Assembly (NCBI RefSeq): GCF_037908215.1
Contig: NZ_JBBLZC010000003.1
Coordinates: 186,001 to 250,000, forward strand
Direction: 5' to 3'
DNA length: 64,000 bases
Source of the DNA: Benzoatithermus flavus
GTDB lineage: Bacteria; Pseudomonadota; Alphaproteobacteria; Geminicoccales; Geminicoccaceae
Shown here: piece after piece, positions 35,214 through 44,396 of the stretch
How the letters are laid out: each line of letters begins with the position of its first letter
Numbering within the stretch: position 1 is the first letter of the stretch
Translations under genes and position numbers: made by a program
Notes under the pieces: generated by a model
Databases searched by the model: none
Told to the model about the DNA's origin: nothing
The model's input: only the letters and a program-made list of their open reading frames with translations

Positions 35214-36407
35214 TCAGCCGGCGCCGTCGGCCATTTCGGTGGGCCCGGGCTCGATCCTGCCGTCCTCGGGCGTCACCTTGGCGCCGGGGCGCGCGCGGAT
35301 CAGGCCATCGATGATGATGCGGTCGTCCGGTTCCAGCCCGCGGCGCACGATGCGCAGGCCGCCGGACTGGCTCGGGCCGGGGCGGATGATCTTGGGTCGG
35401 ACCGTGTTCTCGCCATCGACGGTGAGCACGATCTTGCGCGACTGGTCCGTGACGATCGCCGCATCGGGGATCAGCAGCGCATCGTACGCGCGCGAGCCCG
35501 GGATGCGGATACGGCCGAACTGGCCCGGGGTGATCAGGTTGTCGGGGTTGGGGAACATGGCGCGGGCCCGGATCGTGCCGGTGCTCCGGTCGACGACGTT
35601 GTCGACGAAGTTCATGGTCCCCTGGTGCGGCCAGCCCGCCTCGTCGACGAGATGGGCCGAGACGATGGTCTCACGGTTGCGGGTGGAAGGCAGCTCGCCT
35701 TTCTGCACGGCGCGCTGATAGGCCAGGAAGTCTGCCTCGGACATATCGAAGGCGAGATAGATCGGGTCGAGCTGGACGATCGTCGTCAGGAGCGTCTGGT
35801 CGCTCACCAGGTTGCCGACATCGACACGCCGGTTGGAGATGCGACCTTTGAAAGGGGCGGTGACCCGGGTGAAGCCGAGATTGAGCTCGGCGTCGCGGAG
35901 CTGAGCTTCTGCCGCGGCGAGCTTGGCCTCCGCCGCCTCGAGCTCGGCGTTGCGCTGGTCGAGCACGGCCTTGGCGGCGGCCGAGCTGCTCACGAGCCTT
36001 TCCGTGCGCTGCTGCTCGAGCCGGGCGAGCTCCAGCTGGGCCCGAGCCTCTCCGATCTGTGCCTTGATGCGGTCGGCGGCGGCCTCGTAGGGGCGCGGGT
36101 CGATCACGAACAGGAGCTGGCCCGCCTCCACGATGTCGCCGTCGTTGAAATGAACCTCTTGCAGATAGCCCGAAACGCGGGCTCGCACCCCGACCTGTTG
36201 CACCGGCTCGAAGCGCCCGGTGAACTCGTCCCATTCGGTCAGCCGACGCACCAGAGATTTCGCAACCGTCACCGTCGGCGGTGCCGGCGGTGGATTCTTC
36301 GCCTGGGCCTTGCCTCCTGCATCCTCGTTGCACGCCGCGAGCAGCAGCATCACGGCAACGGTCAGGCTGAACCGGGCTGCGGTTCCCCCTGCGCCACCTT
36401 CCACCAT
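35214..36407 (-). CDS. RND efflux periplasmic adaptor lipoprotein (AcrA type)
   Basis: A 397-residue membrane-fusion protein. The leader ends in the lipobox LAAC with Cys26 (MLLLAACNED). It has the lipoyl/barrel-sandwich halves (VSGYLQEVHFNDGDIVEAGQ; LVIDPRPYEA), a long alpha-helical hairpin (AQLELARLEQQRTERLV, AKLAAAEAQLRDAELNLG) and beta-barrel segments (VTAPFKGRISNRRVDVGNLV). It bridges the pump in the inner membrane to an outer-membrane duct. The ATG at 36407 with GGGAGA upstream is used; starts at 36422 and 36434 are possible. It precedes the permease gene in the same transcript. Confidence 0.93.
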   Translation of the reverse strand: MVEGGAGGTAARFSLTVAVMLLLAACNEDAGGKAQAKNPPPAPPTVTVAKSLVRRLTEWDEFTGRFEPVQQVGVRARVSGYLQEVHFNDGDIVEAGQLLFVIDPRPYEAAADRIKAQIGEARAQLELARLEQQRTERLVSSSAAAKAVLDQRNAELEAAEAKLAAAEAQLRDAELNLGFTRVTAPFKGRISNRRVDVGNLVSDQTLLTTIVQLDPIYLAFDMSEADFLAYQRAVQKGELPSTRNRETIVSAHLVDEAGWPHQGTMNFVDNVVDRSTGTIRARAMFPNPDNLITPGQFGRIRIPGSRAYDALLIPDAAIVTDQSRKIVLTVDGENTVRPKIIRPGPSQSGGLRIVRRGLEPDDRIIIDGLIRARPGAKVTPEDGRIEPGPTEMADGAG

Positions 36408-36540
36408 CCGGCTTTCTCCCATCCCTCGATGCACCCTCTGCCCAGGTACAGGACAGGAGGTGGGGGGCGGGATCAGGTGATCAACGAGGCCGCGCCTGCG
36501 GTCAGGTCATGACGGGCATCCGCCGCCTTTGTGATCCCTG

Positions 36541-37839
36541 TCACAGACCGCACTCGGCCAGTGTCTTCGGCTTGGGTCCGCCCGTCGCCCAGTCGAGCAG
36601 TTCCACCGTGTGGACGATGGGAATGGCGGTGCCCGAGGCGATCTGGGTCATGCAGCCGATGTTGCCGGCGGCGATCACGTCGGGCCGGATGCGTTCGATG
36701 TTGGCGACCTTGCGGTCGCGGAGCTGCCGGGCGAGCCCGGGCTGGAGCATGTTGTAGGTACCGGCCGAGCCACAGCAGAGATGGCCTTCCGGAATGTCCT
36801 TCACGGTGAAGCCGGCCCGAGCCAGGAGCTGCTTGGGGTGGGTCGTGATCCGCTGGCCGTGCTGCAGCGAGCAGGCGGAATGGTAGGCGACGACCAGGTC
36901 GCTGTCGGCCGTGGCGGGCTCGAGGCCGATCGTCGCCATGAACTCGCTCACGTCCTTGGCGAGAGCGGAGATCCTGGCCGCCTTCTCGGCGTAAGCCCGG
37001 TCCTCGCGGAACATGTGGCCGTAATCCTTGATCGTGGTGCCGCAGCCCGAGGCGTTGATCACGATCGCGTCGAGGCCGCCCGTCCCGAGTTCGCGCGTCC
37101 AGACGTCGATGTTGTTGCGGGCGAAGGCGAGGCCCGACTTCTCGCGGCCCATGTGATGGGTGAGGGCACCGCAGCAGCCCATGCCTTTCGGGATCACGAC
37201 CTCGACCCCGTGCCGGGTGAGGAGCCGCACCGTCGCCTCGTTGATCTCGGGCGCCAGCACCTGCTGGGCGCAGCCCGTCAGCAGCGCCACCCGTGCGCGC
37301 CGCTCGCCTTCGGCCGGGAAGACCTGCGGCCGGTTGATCGGCGAGGGGCCGGGCACGCTGTGCGGTGCGAGGGTCAGCATCGGGCGCAGCTTCTCCGGCA
37401 GGATACCCGCGAGCGGCCGGGCGAGCGCCGCACCGATCAGCGACAGGCGGAACAGGAAGGGGTAGGGGATCGTGTGCTCGATCAGCCAGCGCGCCAGCCG
37501 GTCCTGCCAGGGTCGCCGGAAATGCTGCTCGATATAGGCCCGGCCGTGGTCGACGAGATGGCCGTAATGCACGCCCGAAGGGCAGGTCGTCATGCACGAG
37601 AGGCAGGACAGGCAGCGGTCGATGTGCTTGACGACCTCCGGCGTCGGCTTCTGCCCGCTCTCGAGCATCTGCTTCATGAGGTAGATGCGGCCGCGCGGGC
37701 TGTCGAGCTCGTCGCCCAGGAGCACGTAGGTCGGGCAGGTCGCGGTGCAGAACCCGCAATGCACGCAGGTCCTGAGGATCTTCTCGCTCTCGCGGTTGTC
37801 CGGGTCCTCGAGCTGTTCGGCGGTGAAGTTGGTCTGCAT
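36541..37839 (-). CDS. glcF: Glycolate oxidase iron-sulfur subunit
   Basis: A 432-residue protein with two 4Fe-4S sets, Cys25/28/31/35 (CVHCGFCTATCP) and Cys76/79/82/86 (CLSCLSCMTTCP). Two CCG-type domains follow (TGCAQQVLAPE...GCCGALTHHMG; YHSACSLQHGQ...CCGSAGTYN). GlcF passes electrons from the FAD subunits GlcD/GlcE of glycolate dehydrogenase to the quinone pool. No glcD or glcE is adjacent: upstream is a small mobile element. A FAD-linked oxidase is encoded at the far end of the window (63751 onward) but is a different locus. Confidence 0.93.
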   Translation of the reverse strand: MQTNFTAEQLEDPDNRESEKILRTCVHCGFCTATCPTYVLLGDELDSPRGRIYLMKQMLESGQKPTPEVVKHIDRCLSCLSCMTTCPSGVHYGHLVDHGRAYIEQHFRRPWQDRLARWLIEHTIPYPFLFRLSLIGAALARPLAGILPEKLRPMLTLAPHSVPGPSPINRPQVFPAEGERRARVALLTGCAQQVLAPEINEATVRLLTRHGVEVVIPKGMGCCGALTHHMGREKSGLAFARNNIDVWTRELGTGGLDAIVINASGCGTTIKDYGHMFREDRAYAEKAARISALAKDVSEFMATIGLEPATADSDLVVAYHSACSLQHGQRITTHPKQLLARAGFTVKDIPEGHLCCGSAGTYNMLQPGLARQLRDRKVANIERIRPDVIAAGNIGCMTQIASGTAIPIVHTVELLDWATGGPKPKTLAECGL

Positions 37840-37950
37840 GCCAGGCTCTCGCTCTCTCGAGCGGCTTATACAGGCATCCCGACGACCCTGTCCTCCTTTC
37901 TCGTCCGCATGCCCGCACCGCCCCCGAAGCGGGCCGGCGGCGCTGATCGC

Positions 37951-38372
37951 CTGCTGAATGGTTCATCCGGCAAGTTGCGGGGTATGGTGGTGGCCTCTCC
38001 TGGATGGGCCATGCGTGGCCCGCCGGTTTGCCTGCATGACCTGCCCGCCGAGGAGCGCTCGGCGGTGGAGGCGCTGGCCCGCTCGCGGCGGCCCCGGCGC
38101 GGCGGCTGGCGCGCGCCCGCGGCGGCTGGCGCGCCAGCCGGGGCGAGACACCGCCCGGCATCGCGGTGGAAGGTGCTGCGCTCGCGCGCCCTCGCGGGGC
38201 GCCGCTTCGAGACCTGGGAGGAGGTCGCCGAGGCCGTCGCGCAGGCGACCGAGCGCTGGAACGCGCACCGCCAGCCCGTCACCGGGGGACAGCGACGGCG
38301 CCATCGCCCGCACCGCCAGCCCGGCATCGCCCTCCTGCCCAAGGCCGCATGACTTGCCGGATGGAGCAGTAA
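37951..38372 (+). mobile_element. Non-autonomous IS630-type miniature element, copy 1 (422 bp)
   Basis: A 422-bp unit whose sequence recurs in inverted orientation at 52428-52849 with only about four substitutions. The ends are inverted repeats sharing CATCCGGCAAGT (37964-37975; complement at 38351-38362). Inside, a frame from 37984 to 38352 joins MRGPPVCLHDLPAEERSAV, like an IS630 transposase N-terminus, to FETWEEVAEAVAQATERWN and a GIALLPK-type end, like the IS630 C-terminus. The DDE core is missing. A short GC-rich direct repeat (GCGGCTGGCGCG) lies at the junction. It needs a transposase in trans to move. No clear target duplication was seen. Confidence 0.8.
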
Positions 38373-38446
38373 GGACGTCTTAACCAACTCGTGATATGTC
38401 TCGCGCGGGATTTCCCCCCTGGTTCGGCAACTTCGCGGAGAGAGGC

Positions 38447-38881
38447 ATGAAGGGGCGGGCTGGATGTCAAGGTGCGCTGCGGATCGGGGCGGCGCTGATC
38501 GTCTTCTGGCCTCTGGTCGGATCGGCGCAGCCAGCGAACTCCTGGCTCGAGCGGCTCGACACCAACGGCGACGGTGCCGTTGACCTGGGTGAGGTCCGGC
38601 ATGCGCGCGGCGTCGTGTTCGATCGTCTGGACACGGATCACGACGGCTTTCTGTCCCGAGACGAGCTGGCTGCCGCCCGCAAACCGCGGCGCAATGCCAC
38701 GGCACAGCCCGGCAGCCGGCTGCTCGTGCGCGCCGATGCCGACAAGGACGGCAGGATCTCGCGCGACGAGTTTCTGGCGCTGGCCGGCCAGACGATGAAG
38801 CGCCGCGACCGCAACGGCGACGGCCGGATCACCGCGGACGAGTTGCCGCCGCCGCGCCCGCGCCAGCCTTCTCGGCCGTGA
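38447..38881 (+). CDS. Exported EF-hand calcium-binding protein
   Basis: A 144-residue protein with a signal peptide (ALRIGAALIVFWPLVGSAQP) and four EF-hand loops: DTNGDGAVDLGE, DTDHDGFLSRDE, DADKDGRISRDE and DRNGDGRITADE. Each has Asp/Asn at the Ca2+-binding positions and a closing Glu. It is probably a periplasmic Ca2+ buffer or sensor; no target is evident. The ATG at 38447 with GGAGAGAGG just upstream is used instead of an earlier in-frame ATG at 38396. It begins 74 bases after the mobile element and may have lost its original upstream sequence. Confidence 0.85.
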   Translation: MKGRAGCQGALRIGAALIVFWPLVGSAQPANSWLERLDTNGDGAVDLGEVRHARGVVFDRLDTDHDGFLSRDELAAARKPRRNATAQPGSRLLVRADADKDGRISRDEFLALAGQTMKRRDRNGDGRITADELPPPRPRQPSRP

Positions 38882-39016
38882 GGTGGGCGCCGGCTTTCTT
38901 GTTGCGCTGCGAAAACGGCGCTAGCCTGAGCCCGGTCGAACTCCGTCGGCCGATGGCGGTGATCCCGCTGCGTGACGCCGGAGCGCCGAACAGGAACGAC
39001 GGGTGGCAGTGTCGCC

Positions 39017-40897
39017 ATGGCTACCAAGATCGTGCGGGACGATGCCGCGGCCGTGTTGCGGCCCGCCGGCGAAGCGCGGCTCGCCGAGGAGAAGGCTGCG
39101 ACCGGGCCGGGCGAGGATGTCCGGACGCATCGCTTTCTTCCGCCGGCGCCCGCCACTGCAGCGCCACGGCCGCCCTTCGTCCAGAGCTTCGAGAACCTTG
39201 ACCGTCTGCTGCACGCGTTCCAGGCGCGGCTCACCGCCGGCATCTCGCTGGCGGCCGTGGCGGGAGCGTGGGCGGACTGGTTCGCCCACTACGCCAACGC
39301 GCCGGGCAAGCAGCTCGGCCTCGCGCAGAAGGCCGCGTTCGACGGCTGGCGGCTCGCCGCTTACGCTCAGCGCCGGCTACTGGGCCTGGAGGTCGAGCCG
39401 CCGTTTGCGCCCCGGCCGGACGACCGGCGGTTCGCCCATCCGGGCTGGCGGAGCCTGCCATTCGATCTCGTGGCCCAGGCCTTCCTGGCCACGGAGAACT
39501 GGTGGGACGCCGCCACGACGGGCGTGCGCGGCGTCACGGCACAGCACGAGCGACAGGTCCGGTTCATGATCCGCCAGCGGCTCGACCGGCTGGCACCCTC
39601 GAACTTCCCCTTCACTAACCCCGAGGTCATCGAGCGCACGATCGCGGAAGGCGGTCGCAATCTCGTTCGCGGCTTCGGCTACTGGCTCGAGGACGCCGAG
39701 CGCTGGCTCACGGGCCGCAGACCGGTCGGAGTCGAGAAGTGGGTGGTCGGGCGCGACGTCGCGGTCACACCGGGCGAGGTCGTCTACCGCAACGAGCTCA
39801 TGGAACTGATCCAGTACCGGCCGGCGACGCGGGAGGTCCATCCTGAGCCCGTGCTGATCGTCCCGGCCTGGATCATGAAGTACTACATCCTGGATCTCCG
39901 GCCGGAGAACTCGCTGATCCGTTACCTCGTCGAGCGCGGCCATACCGTGTTCGCGATCTCGTGGAAGAACCCGACCGAAGCCGACCGCGAGGTCGGGCTC
40001 GACGACTACCGCCATCAGGGGATCATGCACGCGATCCAGGCCGTGCAGGCGATCCGGCCGGGGCAGCGCGTCCATGCCTGCGGCTATTGCCTCGGCGGCA
40101 CCATCCTCGCGATCGCCGCCGCCAAGATGGCGCGCGACGGCGACGACCGGCTGGCCTCGCTCACGCTGCTCGCGGCGCAGACCGACTTCACCGAGGCCGG
40201 CGAGCTCATGCTGTTCATCGACGAGAGCGAGCTCGCCTTCCTCGAGGACATGATGTGGGACCAGGGCTATCTGGACACGACCCAGATGGCCGGCGCCTTC
40301 ATGCTGCTCCGCGCCAACGATCTCGTCTGGTCCCGGATCGTGCGGCAGTACCTTCTGGGCGATCGCGAGGAGATGAGCGATCTCATGGCCTGGAACGCCG
40401 ATGCCACGCGCATGCCGGCGCGGATGCACAGCCAGTATCTGAAGGCGTTGTTCCTCGAGAACCGGCTGAGCCGCGGCCGCTACGCCATCGAGGGCCGGCC
40501 GGTGGCGCTCTCCGACATCCGCGTGCCGATCTTCGCGGTCGGGACCGAGAAGGATCACGTCGCACCCTGGCAGTCGGTCTACAAGATCCGCCTCCTGAGC
40601 GACACCGAGGTGACGTTCGTCCTGACGAGCGGCGGGCACAATGCCGGCATCGTCAGCGAGCCCGGCCATCCGGGACGGCATTTCCGCATGGCGCGCATCC
40701 CAGCCGACGCGCCCTATCTGGCCCCCGAGGACTGGGCCGTGACGACGCCGCCGCAGGAAGGCTCCTGGTGGCCGGCCTGGCAGGCCTGGCTCGCCGCGCA
40801 CAGCGGACCGCCGACGGCGCCACCGCCGCTGGGAGCGCCCGAGAAGGGCTATCCCTGCCTGATGCCCGCACCGGGCAGCTATGTGCTGGAGCCCTGA
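39017..40897 (+). CDS. phaC: Class I poly(3-hydroxyalkanoate) synthase
   Basis: A 626-residue enzyme that polymerises hydroxyacyl-CoA into PHA granules. The lipase-like box is GYCLGG with nucleophile Cys358; the acid and base are in VGTEKDHVAPW and SGGHNAGIV. The conserved WWDAAT and VPAWIMKYYILDL segments are present. Length matches class I enzymes that work without PhaE or PhaR. The N-terminal about 60 residues are variable and Ala/Pro-rich. The ATG at 39017 is chosen; 38972 is an upstream alternative. phaA, phaB and phasin genes are not in the window. Confidence 0.94.
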   Translation: MATKIVRDDAAAVLRPAGEARLAEEKAATGPGEDVRTHRFLPPAPATAAPRPPFVQSFENLDRLLHAFQARLTAGISLAAVAGAWADWFAHYANAPGKQLGLAQKAAFDGWRLAAYAQRRLLGLEVEPPFAPRPDDRRFAHPGWRSLPFDLVAQAFLATENWWDAATTGVRGVTAQHERQVRFMIRQRLDRLAPSNFPFTNPEVIERTIAEGGRNLVRGFGYWLEDAERWLTGRRPVGVEKWVVGRDVAVTPGEVVYRNELMELIQYRPATREVHPEPVLIVPAWIMKYYILDLRPENSLIRYLVERGHTVFAISWKNPTEADREVGLDDYRHQGIMHAIQAVQAIRPGQRVHACGYCLGGTILAIAAAKMARDGDDRLASLTLLAAQTDFTEAGELMLFIDESELAFLEDMMWDQGYLDTTQMAGAFMLLRANDLVWSRIVRQYLLGDREEMSDLMAWNADATRMPARMHSQYLKALFLENRLSRGRYAIEGRPVALSDIRVPIFAVGTEKDHVAPWQSVYKIRLLSDTEVTFVLTSGGHNAGIVSEPGHPGRHFRMARIPADAPYLAPEDWAVTTPPQEGSWWPAWQAWLAAHSGPPTAPPPLGAPEKGYPCLMPAPGSYVLEP

Positions 40898-41026
40898 GCG
40901 GCTTTCGTGAGCCGGGCCGGGGCTCAGGCCGTTCCTTCGCCTTCGATGGAGGAGCAGCGATGCCGGGCCGATCGGGATCACGGCCGGCGAGCGGGAACGC
41001 CCTGCCCGCGGGGCATCGCAGCCGGC

Positions 41027-41353
41027 TCAGGATCCGTGCGGGTGGCCGTGGGTCCGCCGATAGGCCTCCTGGAACGCGGCCTGCTTCTCGGGTCCGGCCT
41101 CGGTCTGGTGCTCGGCCTTCCACGTCTCGTAGGGCATGCCGTAGACGATCTCGCGCGCCTCGGCGTCGCTCATGGCGAGCCCGCGCTCCTCGGCCGCCGC
41201 CCGGTACCATTTCGCGAGGCAGTTGCGGCAGAAGCCGGCGAGGTTCATGAGATCGATGTTCTGCACGTCCGTGCGCTCGCGCAGATGCGCGAGCAGCCTG
41301 CGGAACGCGGCGGCCTCGAGCTCGGTCCGGATCTTCTCGTCGAGCGGGTCCAT
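41027..41353 (-). CDS. DUF1244-domain protein
   Basis: A 108-residue protein matching the DUF1244 pattern, common in alphaproteobacteria: AAAFRRLLAHLRERTDVQNI, DLMNLAGFCRNCLAKWY and the end QAAFQEAYR. The two cysteines in FCRNC may bind a metal. No biochemical role is known to me. It lies 60 bases downstream of the DUF6460 gene on the same strand. The 129-bp gap between it and phaC holds nothing I recognise. Confidence 0.85.
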   Translation of the reverse strand: MDPLDEKIRTELEAAAFRRLLAHLRERTDVQNIDLMNLAGFCRNCLAKWYRAAAEERGLAMSDAEAREIVYGMPYETWKAEHQTEAGPEKQAAFQEAYRRTHGHPHGS

Positions 41354-41413
41354 GGGCTTTGCCTCCTCGGGCTGGGACGGGTGGTCTTGCGATGCAGGGG
41401 CCGGGGCGATGTC

Positions 41414-41677
41414 TCAACGGCCGCGCAGGAACCGGAGCAGGTAGCCGATCGCCCAGATCGGCACGACGATCACGGCGCCCAGCAGCACGTACTTGATGCC
41501 CCACACGATCCAGGCCTGCACGTTGGCGATGGCCTCGTCGATGTTGCCGGTGATCCAGTGCAGTACGTCGCGCGGCTGCAGGTCGAACCAGGCCATGGCC
41601 ATCCCGACCACGAGCGAGGCCAGGAGGATGCGCAAGATCGTCCCGAAGGTGATCGGGGGCAAGGGGCTCAGCTTCAT
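41414..41677 (-). CDS. Small membrane protein, DUF6460 type
   Basis: An 87-residue protein with two membrane helices (ILRILLASLVVGMAMAWF; WGIKYVLLGAVIVVPIWAIGYLL) joined by a loop with DLQPRDVLHWI. This layout matches DUF6460 from memory. The function is unknown. The ATG at 41677 is chosen because the upstream extension of the frame is Arg-rich and unlike the family. It is followed by the DUF1244 gene. Confidence 0.72.
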   Translation of the reverse strand: MKLSPLPPITFGTILRILLASLVVGMAMAWFDLQPRDVLHWITGNIDEAIANVQAWIVWGIKYVLLGAVIVVPIWAIGYLLRFLRGR

Positions 41678-41882
41678 CCCGTGCCTGCGGCGATCCGCCG
41701 AAAGAGCGCCGGTAACGCCGGGACGGACCGAACGTTGATGAGCGGTGGACGCATGGGGGCCTGAGGCTCCGGTACGGGCACGGGTTCGCGCGCGGATCAC
41801 GTTTCATGCGTATAGTGCGATGCTCGGTGCTGGCAAGCATGCCGGGGCCGGATGCACGGCATGTCACCAGGAGGAATCCCTC

Positions 41883-42156
41883 ATGGGCCTGACGAGCTTC
41901 ATCGAGGAAGCCGGGCGTCGCCTCGGCATCGGCAGGGCCGAGGCGACGCAGCCCGAAGGCTCGCTCGTGCCGGAAGTGCCACCCGCACCGACGGCCCTCG
42001 GGCGGGAAGTAAGGGATCTCGGCCTCGACGTGAAGGATCTCAAGCTCGCCGTCGCGGGTGACAAGGTGAAGGTGAGAGGCCAGCCGGCCGATGCTGAAGG
42101 ACCCGGACAAGATCCATCCGGGCCAGACGCTGTGCATCCCGCCCGAGCCGAAATAG
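41883..42156 (+). pseudogene. kbp: kbp (ygaU) BON-LysM gene with internal deletion and frameshift
   Basis: After a strong ribosome-binding site (AGGAGG) the frame reads MGLTSFIEEAGRRLGIG, a short linker, then LDVKDLKLAVAGDKVKVRGQ, the BON half of a Kbp/YgaU-type protein. Right after this, in another frame (from about 42088), the sequence reads PMLKDPDKIHPGQTLCIPPE and stops at 42154-42156, exactly the end of the LysM domain. About 60-65 codons, covering the rest of BON and most of LysM, are gone. In the intact E. coli protein (about 149 residues) Kbp binds K+ and helps under osmotic stress. This copy should be non-functional unless the BON half alone is used. Confidence 0.75.
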
Positions 42157-42328
42157 CCGGGAACCCGCCCGTCGCGGAGCCGGATCGGCGGGAGGGTCCT
42201 CCGCCGTCCGGCTTCTCGCTCCTGCCCGATCACCGTTTGTCTTTTGCCGCCCGAGCGCCCACTATGCATGGAAACCGGCGCGGGATCGGACGATCGCTCC
42301 CGTGCCGCACGAACGACGAGGAACGGGC

Positions 42329-44386
42329 ATGAGGCTGGGCGGCAGACGGTGCCTGATCTGCGATTGCGAGGGCACGATGCGGTTGGATGCGGCCGCTCTG
42401 GAGCGTGCCCTCGGCGGTGCCGCGCCATCGACCGTGCACCACCAGCTCTGCCGGGCGCAGATCGAAGCCGTTCGCGCCGCCGCGGCCGGCGGCGCGCCGC
42501 TCCTCATCGCCTGCACCCAGGAAGCGCCGCTCTTCGCCGAGACCCTGGGCCAGCTCGAGGCCGCGCCACCGGCCGGCTTCGTCAACATACGCGAGCGCGC
42601 CGGCTGGTCGGAGGAAGGGACCGAGGCCGCGCCCAAGATCGCGGCCCTGCTCGCCGAGGCCGCGATCGAGGTGCCGCCGGCACCGGCCCTGACGCTGAAG
42701 TCGGAAGGGCGCTGCCTCGTCGTCGGCATCGACGACACGGCGCTGCAGGCGGCCCGGCAGCTCGCCTCCCGGCTGGCGCCGACGCTCCTTCTCGTCGCCG
42801 ATGCCGAGATCCTGCCGCCGCGAACGACGACGTTCCCGATCCTGCGCGGGCTCGTGCGCGGCGCCACCGGCCATCTCGGCGCCTTCAAGGTCGAGGTCAC
42901 CGGCCTGGCGCCGGCGGTCGTGTCGTCGCGGCAGCACCTGCGGTTCGGCCCGGCCCAGGCGAAGGCCGAACTCGAGGCCGACCTGATCCTCGACCTCACC
43001 GGCGGCCGGTCCTGGTTCAGCGCCCACGCGAAGCGGGACGGCTATCTCCGTCCGGATCCACGCGATCCCGTCGCCGTGCAGAGGGCGCTGTTCGAGGCGG
43101 TCGAGCTCACGGGCGAGTTCGAGAAGCCGCGCTATGTCGCTTTCACGGCCGAGCTCTGCGCGCATTCCCGCTCGCGGCGCACGGGTTGCACCCGCTGTCT
43201 CGAGCAATGCCCGACCGGCGCCATCGCCCCGGCCGGCGACCATGTCCGGATCGACCCTTACGTCTGCGCCGGCTGCGGTGCCTGTGCCGGCGTGTGCCCG
43301 ACCGGTGCCGCGGCCTACGCCGTGCCGTCCGCCAATATTCTGCTGGAGCGGCTGCGGGCGCTGCTTGGCACCTATCGCGACGCGGGTGGTGTGGCGCCCG
43401 TCCTTCTCGCCTGCGAAGAGCGCCACGGCGAGGCTCTGATCGACGCCATGGCCCGGCTCGGCCGTGGTCTGCCGGCGCGGGTGCTACCGTTCGCCGTCAC
43501 CGAGATCGCCCAGCTCGGCTTCGAGACGCTGGCGGCGGCTTTCGCCTACGGCGCCGATCAGGTGGTCGTGCTCGCACCGCCGCACAAGCGGGCCGAGATC
43601 GGCGGCCTCGAGGCGACGCTCGGCCATATCCGGGCGATGCTGGACGGACTCGGCTACGGCGCCGAGCGCCTGCTCCTCCTGCTCGAGGACGATCCGGATA
43701 CCGTCGAGGCGGCTCTCTGGACGCTGCCGCGTCTGGAGCCCGTTACGGCCGGCGACTTCCTGCCGATGGGCGGCAAGCGGACGCTGATGCGCCTCGCCCT
43801 CGACCAGCTGCACCGCACGGCACCGCAGCCGGCCGAGATCGTCCCGCTGCCGGCGGGAGCACCGTTCGGCGCGGTCGTGGTCGACGTCGCGGGCTGCACC
43901 TTGTGCCTGTCCTGTGTGGGGGCCTGCCCGACCGGTGCTCTCCTCGACGCTCCGGACAAGCCGATGCTGCGCTTCCTCGAGGAAGCGTGCGTGCAGTGCG
44001 GCTTGTGCCGCAGTACCTGCCCCGAAAAGGTGATCCGCCTCGAGCCGCGCCTCGCCTTCACGGCCGCAGCCCGCAGCTCGCGCACGATCAAGGAGGAAGA
44101 GCCGGCGCTCTGCATCCGCTGCGGCAAGCCGTTCGGGACCCGGAGCTCGATCGAGCGCATCGTCGAGAAGCTCGCCGGCCGGAGCTGGATGTTTCAGACC
44201 GAGGAGCAGATCGCCCGCATCCGCATGTGCGACGACTGCCGCGTGATCAGCCAGTTCGAGAACGCCCGGAACCCGCTCGCCTTCGGCAGCCGTCCGAAGC
44301 CGCGCACGAGCGAGGATTATCTGCGCGAGCGCGAGCAGCCGGCCGCGCCGCCGACACACGAGCCCGAGAGCGAGAGCACGGCCTGA
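42329..44386 (+). CDS. Large multi-cluster 4Fe-4S protein with MvhD-like segment
   Basis: A 685-residue, soluble, cysteine-rich protein. An N-terminal Cys set (CLICDCEG) is followed by ferredoxin-like pairs near residues 286-325 (CTRCLEQCPTGAI; CAGCGACAGVCPTG) and 520-565 (CTLCLSCVGACPTG; CVQCGLCRSTCPEK). A CIRCGKPFG and a CDDC motif lie near the C-terminus. Between the pairs, residues about 350-430 (VLLACEERHGEAL, FAYGADQVVVLAPPHK) resemble the MvhD/HdrA-associated delta subunit. It probably relays electrons to a molybdenum- or flavin-dependent oxidoreductase; in related genomes similar genes occur near formate dehydrogenase (from memory). No such enzyme is nearby here. Confidence 0.8.
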   Translation: MRLGGRRCLICDCEGTMRLDAAALERALGGAAPSTVHHQLCRAQIEAVRAAAAGGAPLLIACTQEAPLFAETLGQLEAAPPAGFVNIRERAGWSEEGTEAAPKIAALLAEAAIEVPPAPALTLKSEGRCLVVGIDDTALQAARQLASRLAPTLLLVADAEILPPRTTTFPILRGLVRGATGHLGAFKVEVTGLAPAVVSSRQHLRFGPAQAKAELEADLILDLTGGRSWFSAHAKRDGYLRPDPRDPVAVQRALFEAVELTGEFEKPRYVAFTAELCAHSRSRRTGCTRCLEQCPTGAIAPAGDHVRIDPYVCAGCGACAGVCPTGAAAYAVPSANILLERLRALLGTYRDAGGVAPVLLACEERHGEALIDAMARLGRGLPARVLPFAVTEIAQLGFETLAAAFAYGADQVVVLAPPHKRAEIGGLEATLGHIRAMLDGLGYGAERLLLLLEDDPDTVEAALWTLPRLEPVTAGDFLPMGGKRTLMRLALDQLHRTAPQPAEIVPLPAGAPFGAVVVDVAGCTLCLSCVGACPTGALLDAPDKPMLRFLEEACVQCGLCRSTCPEKVIRLEPRLAFTAAARSSRTIKEEEPALCIRCGKPFGTRSSIERIVEKLAGRSWMFQTEEQIARIRMCDDCRVISQFENARNPLAFGSRPKPRTSEDYLREREQPAAPPTHEPESESTA

Positions 44387-44396
44387 ACCTTCCGGT

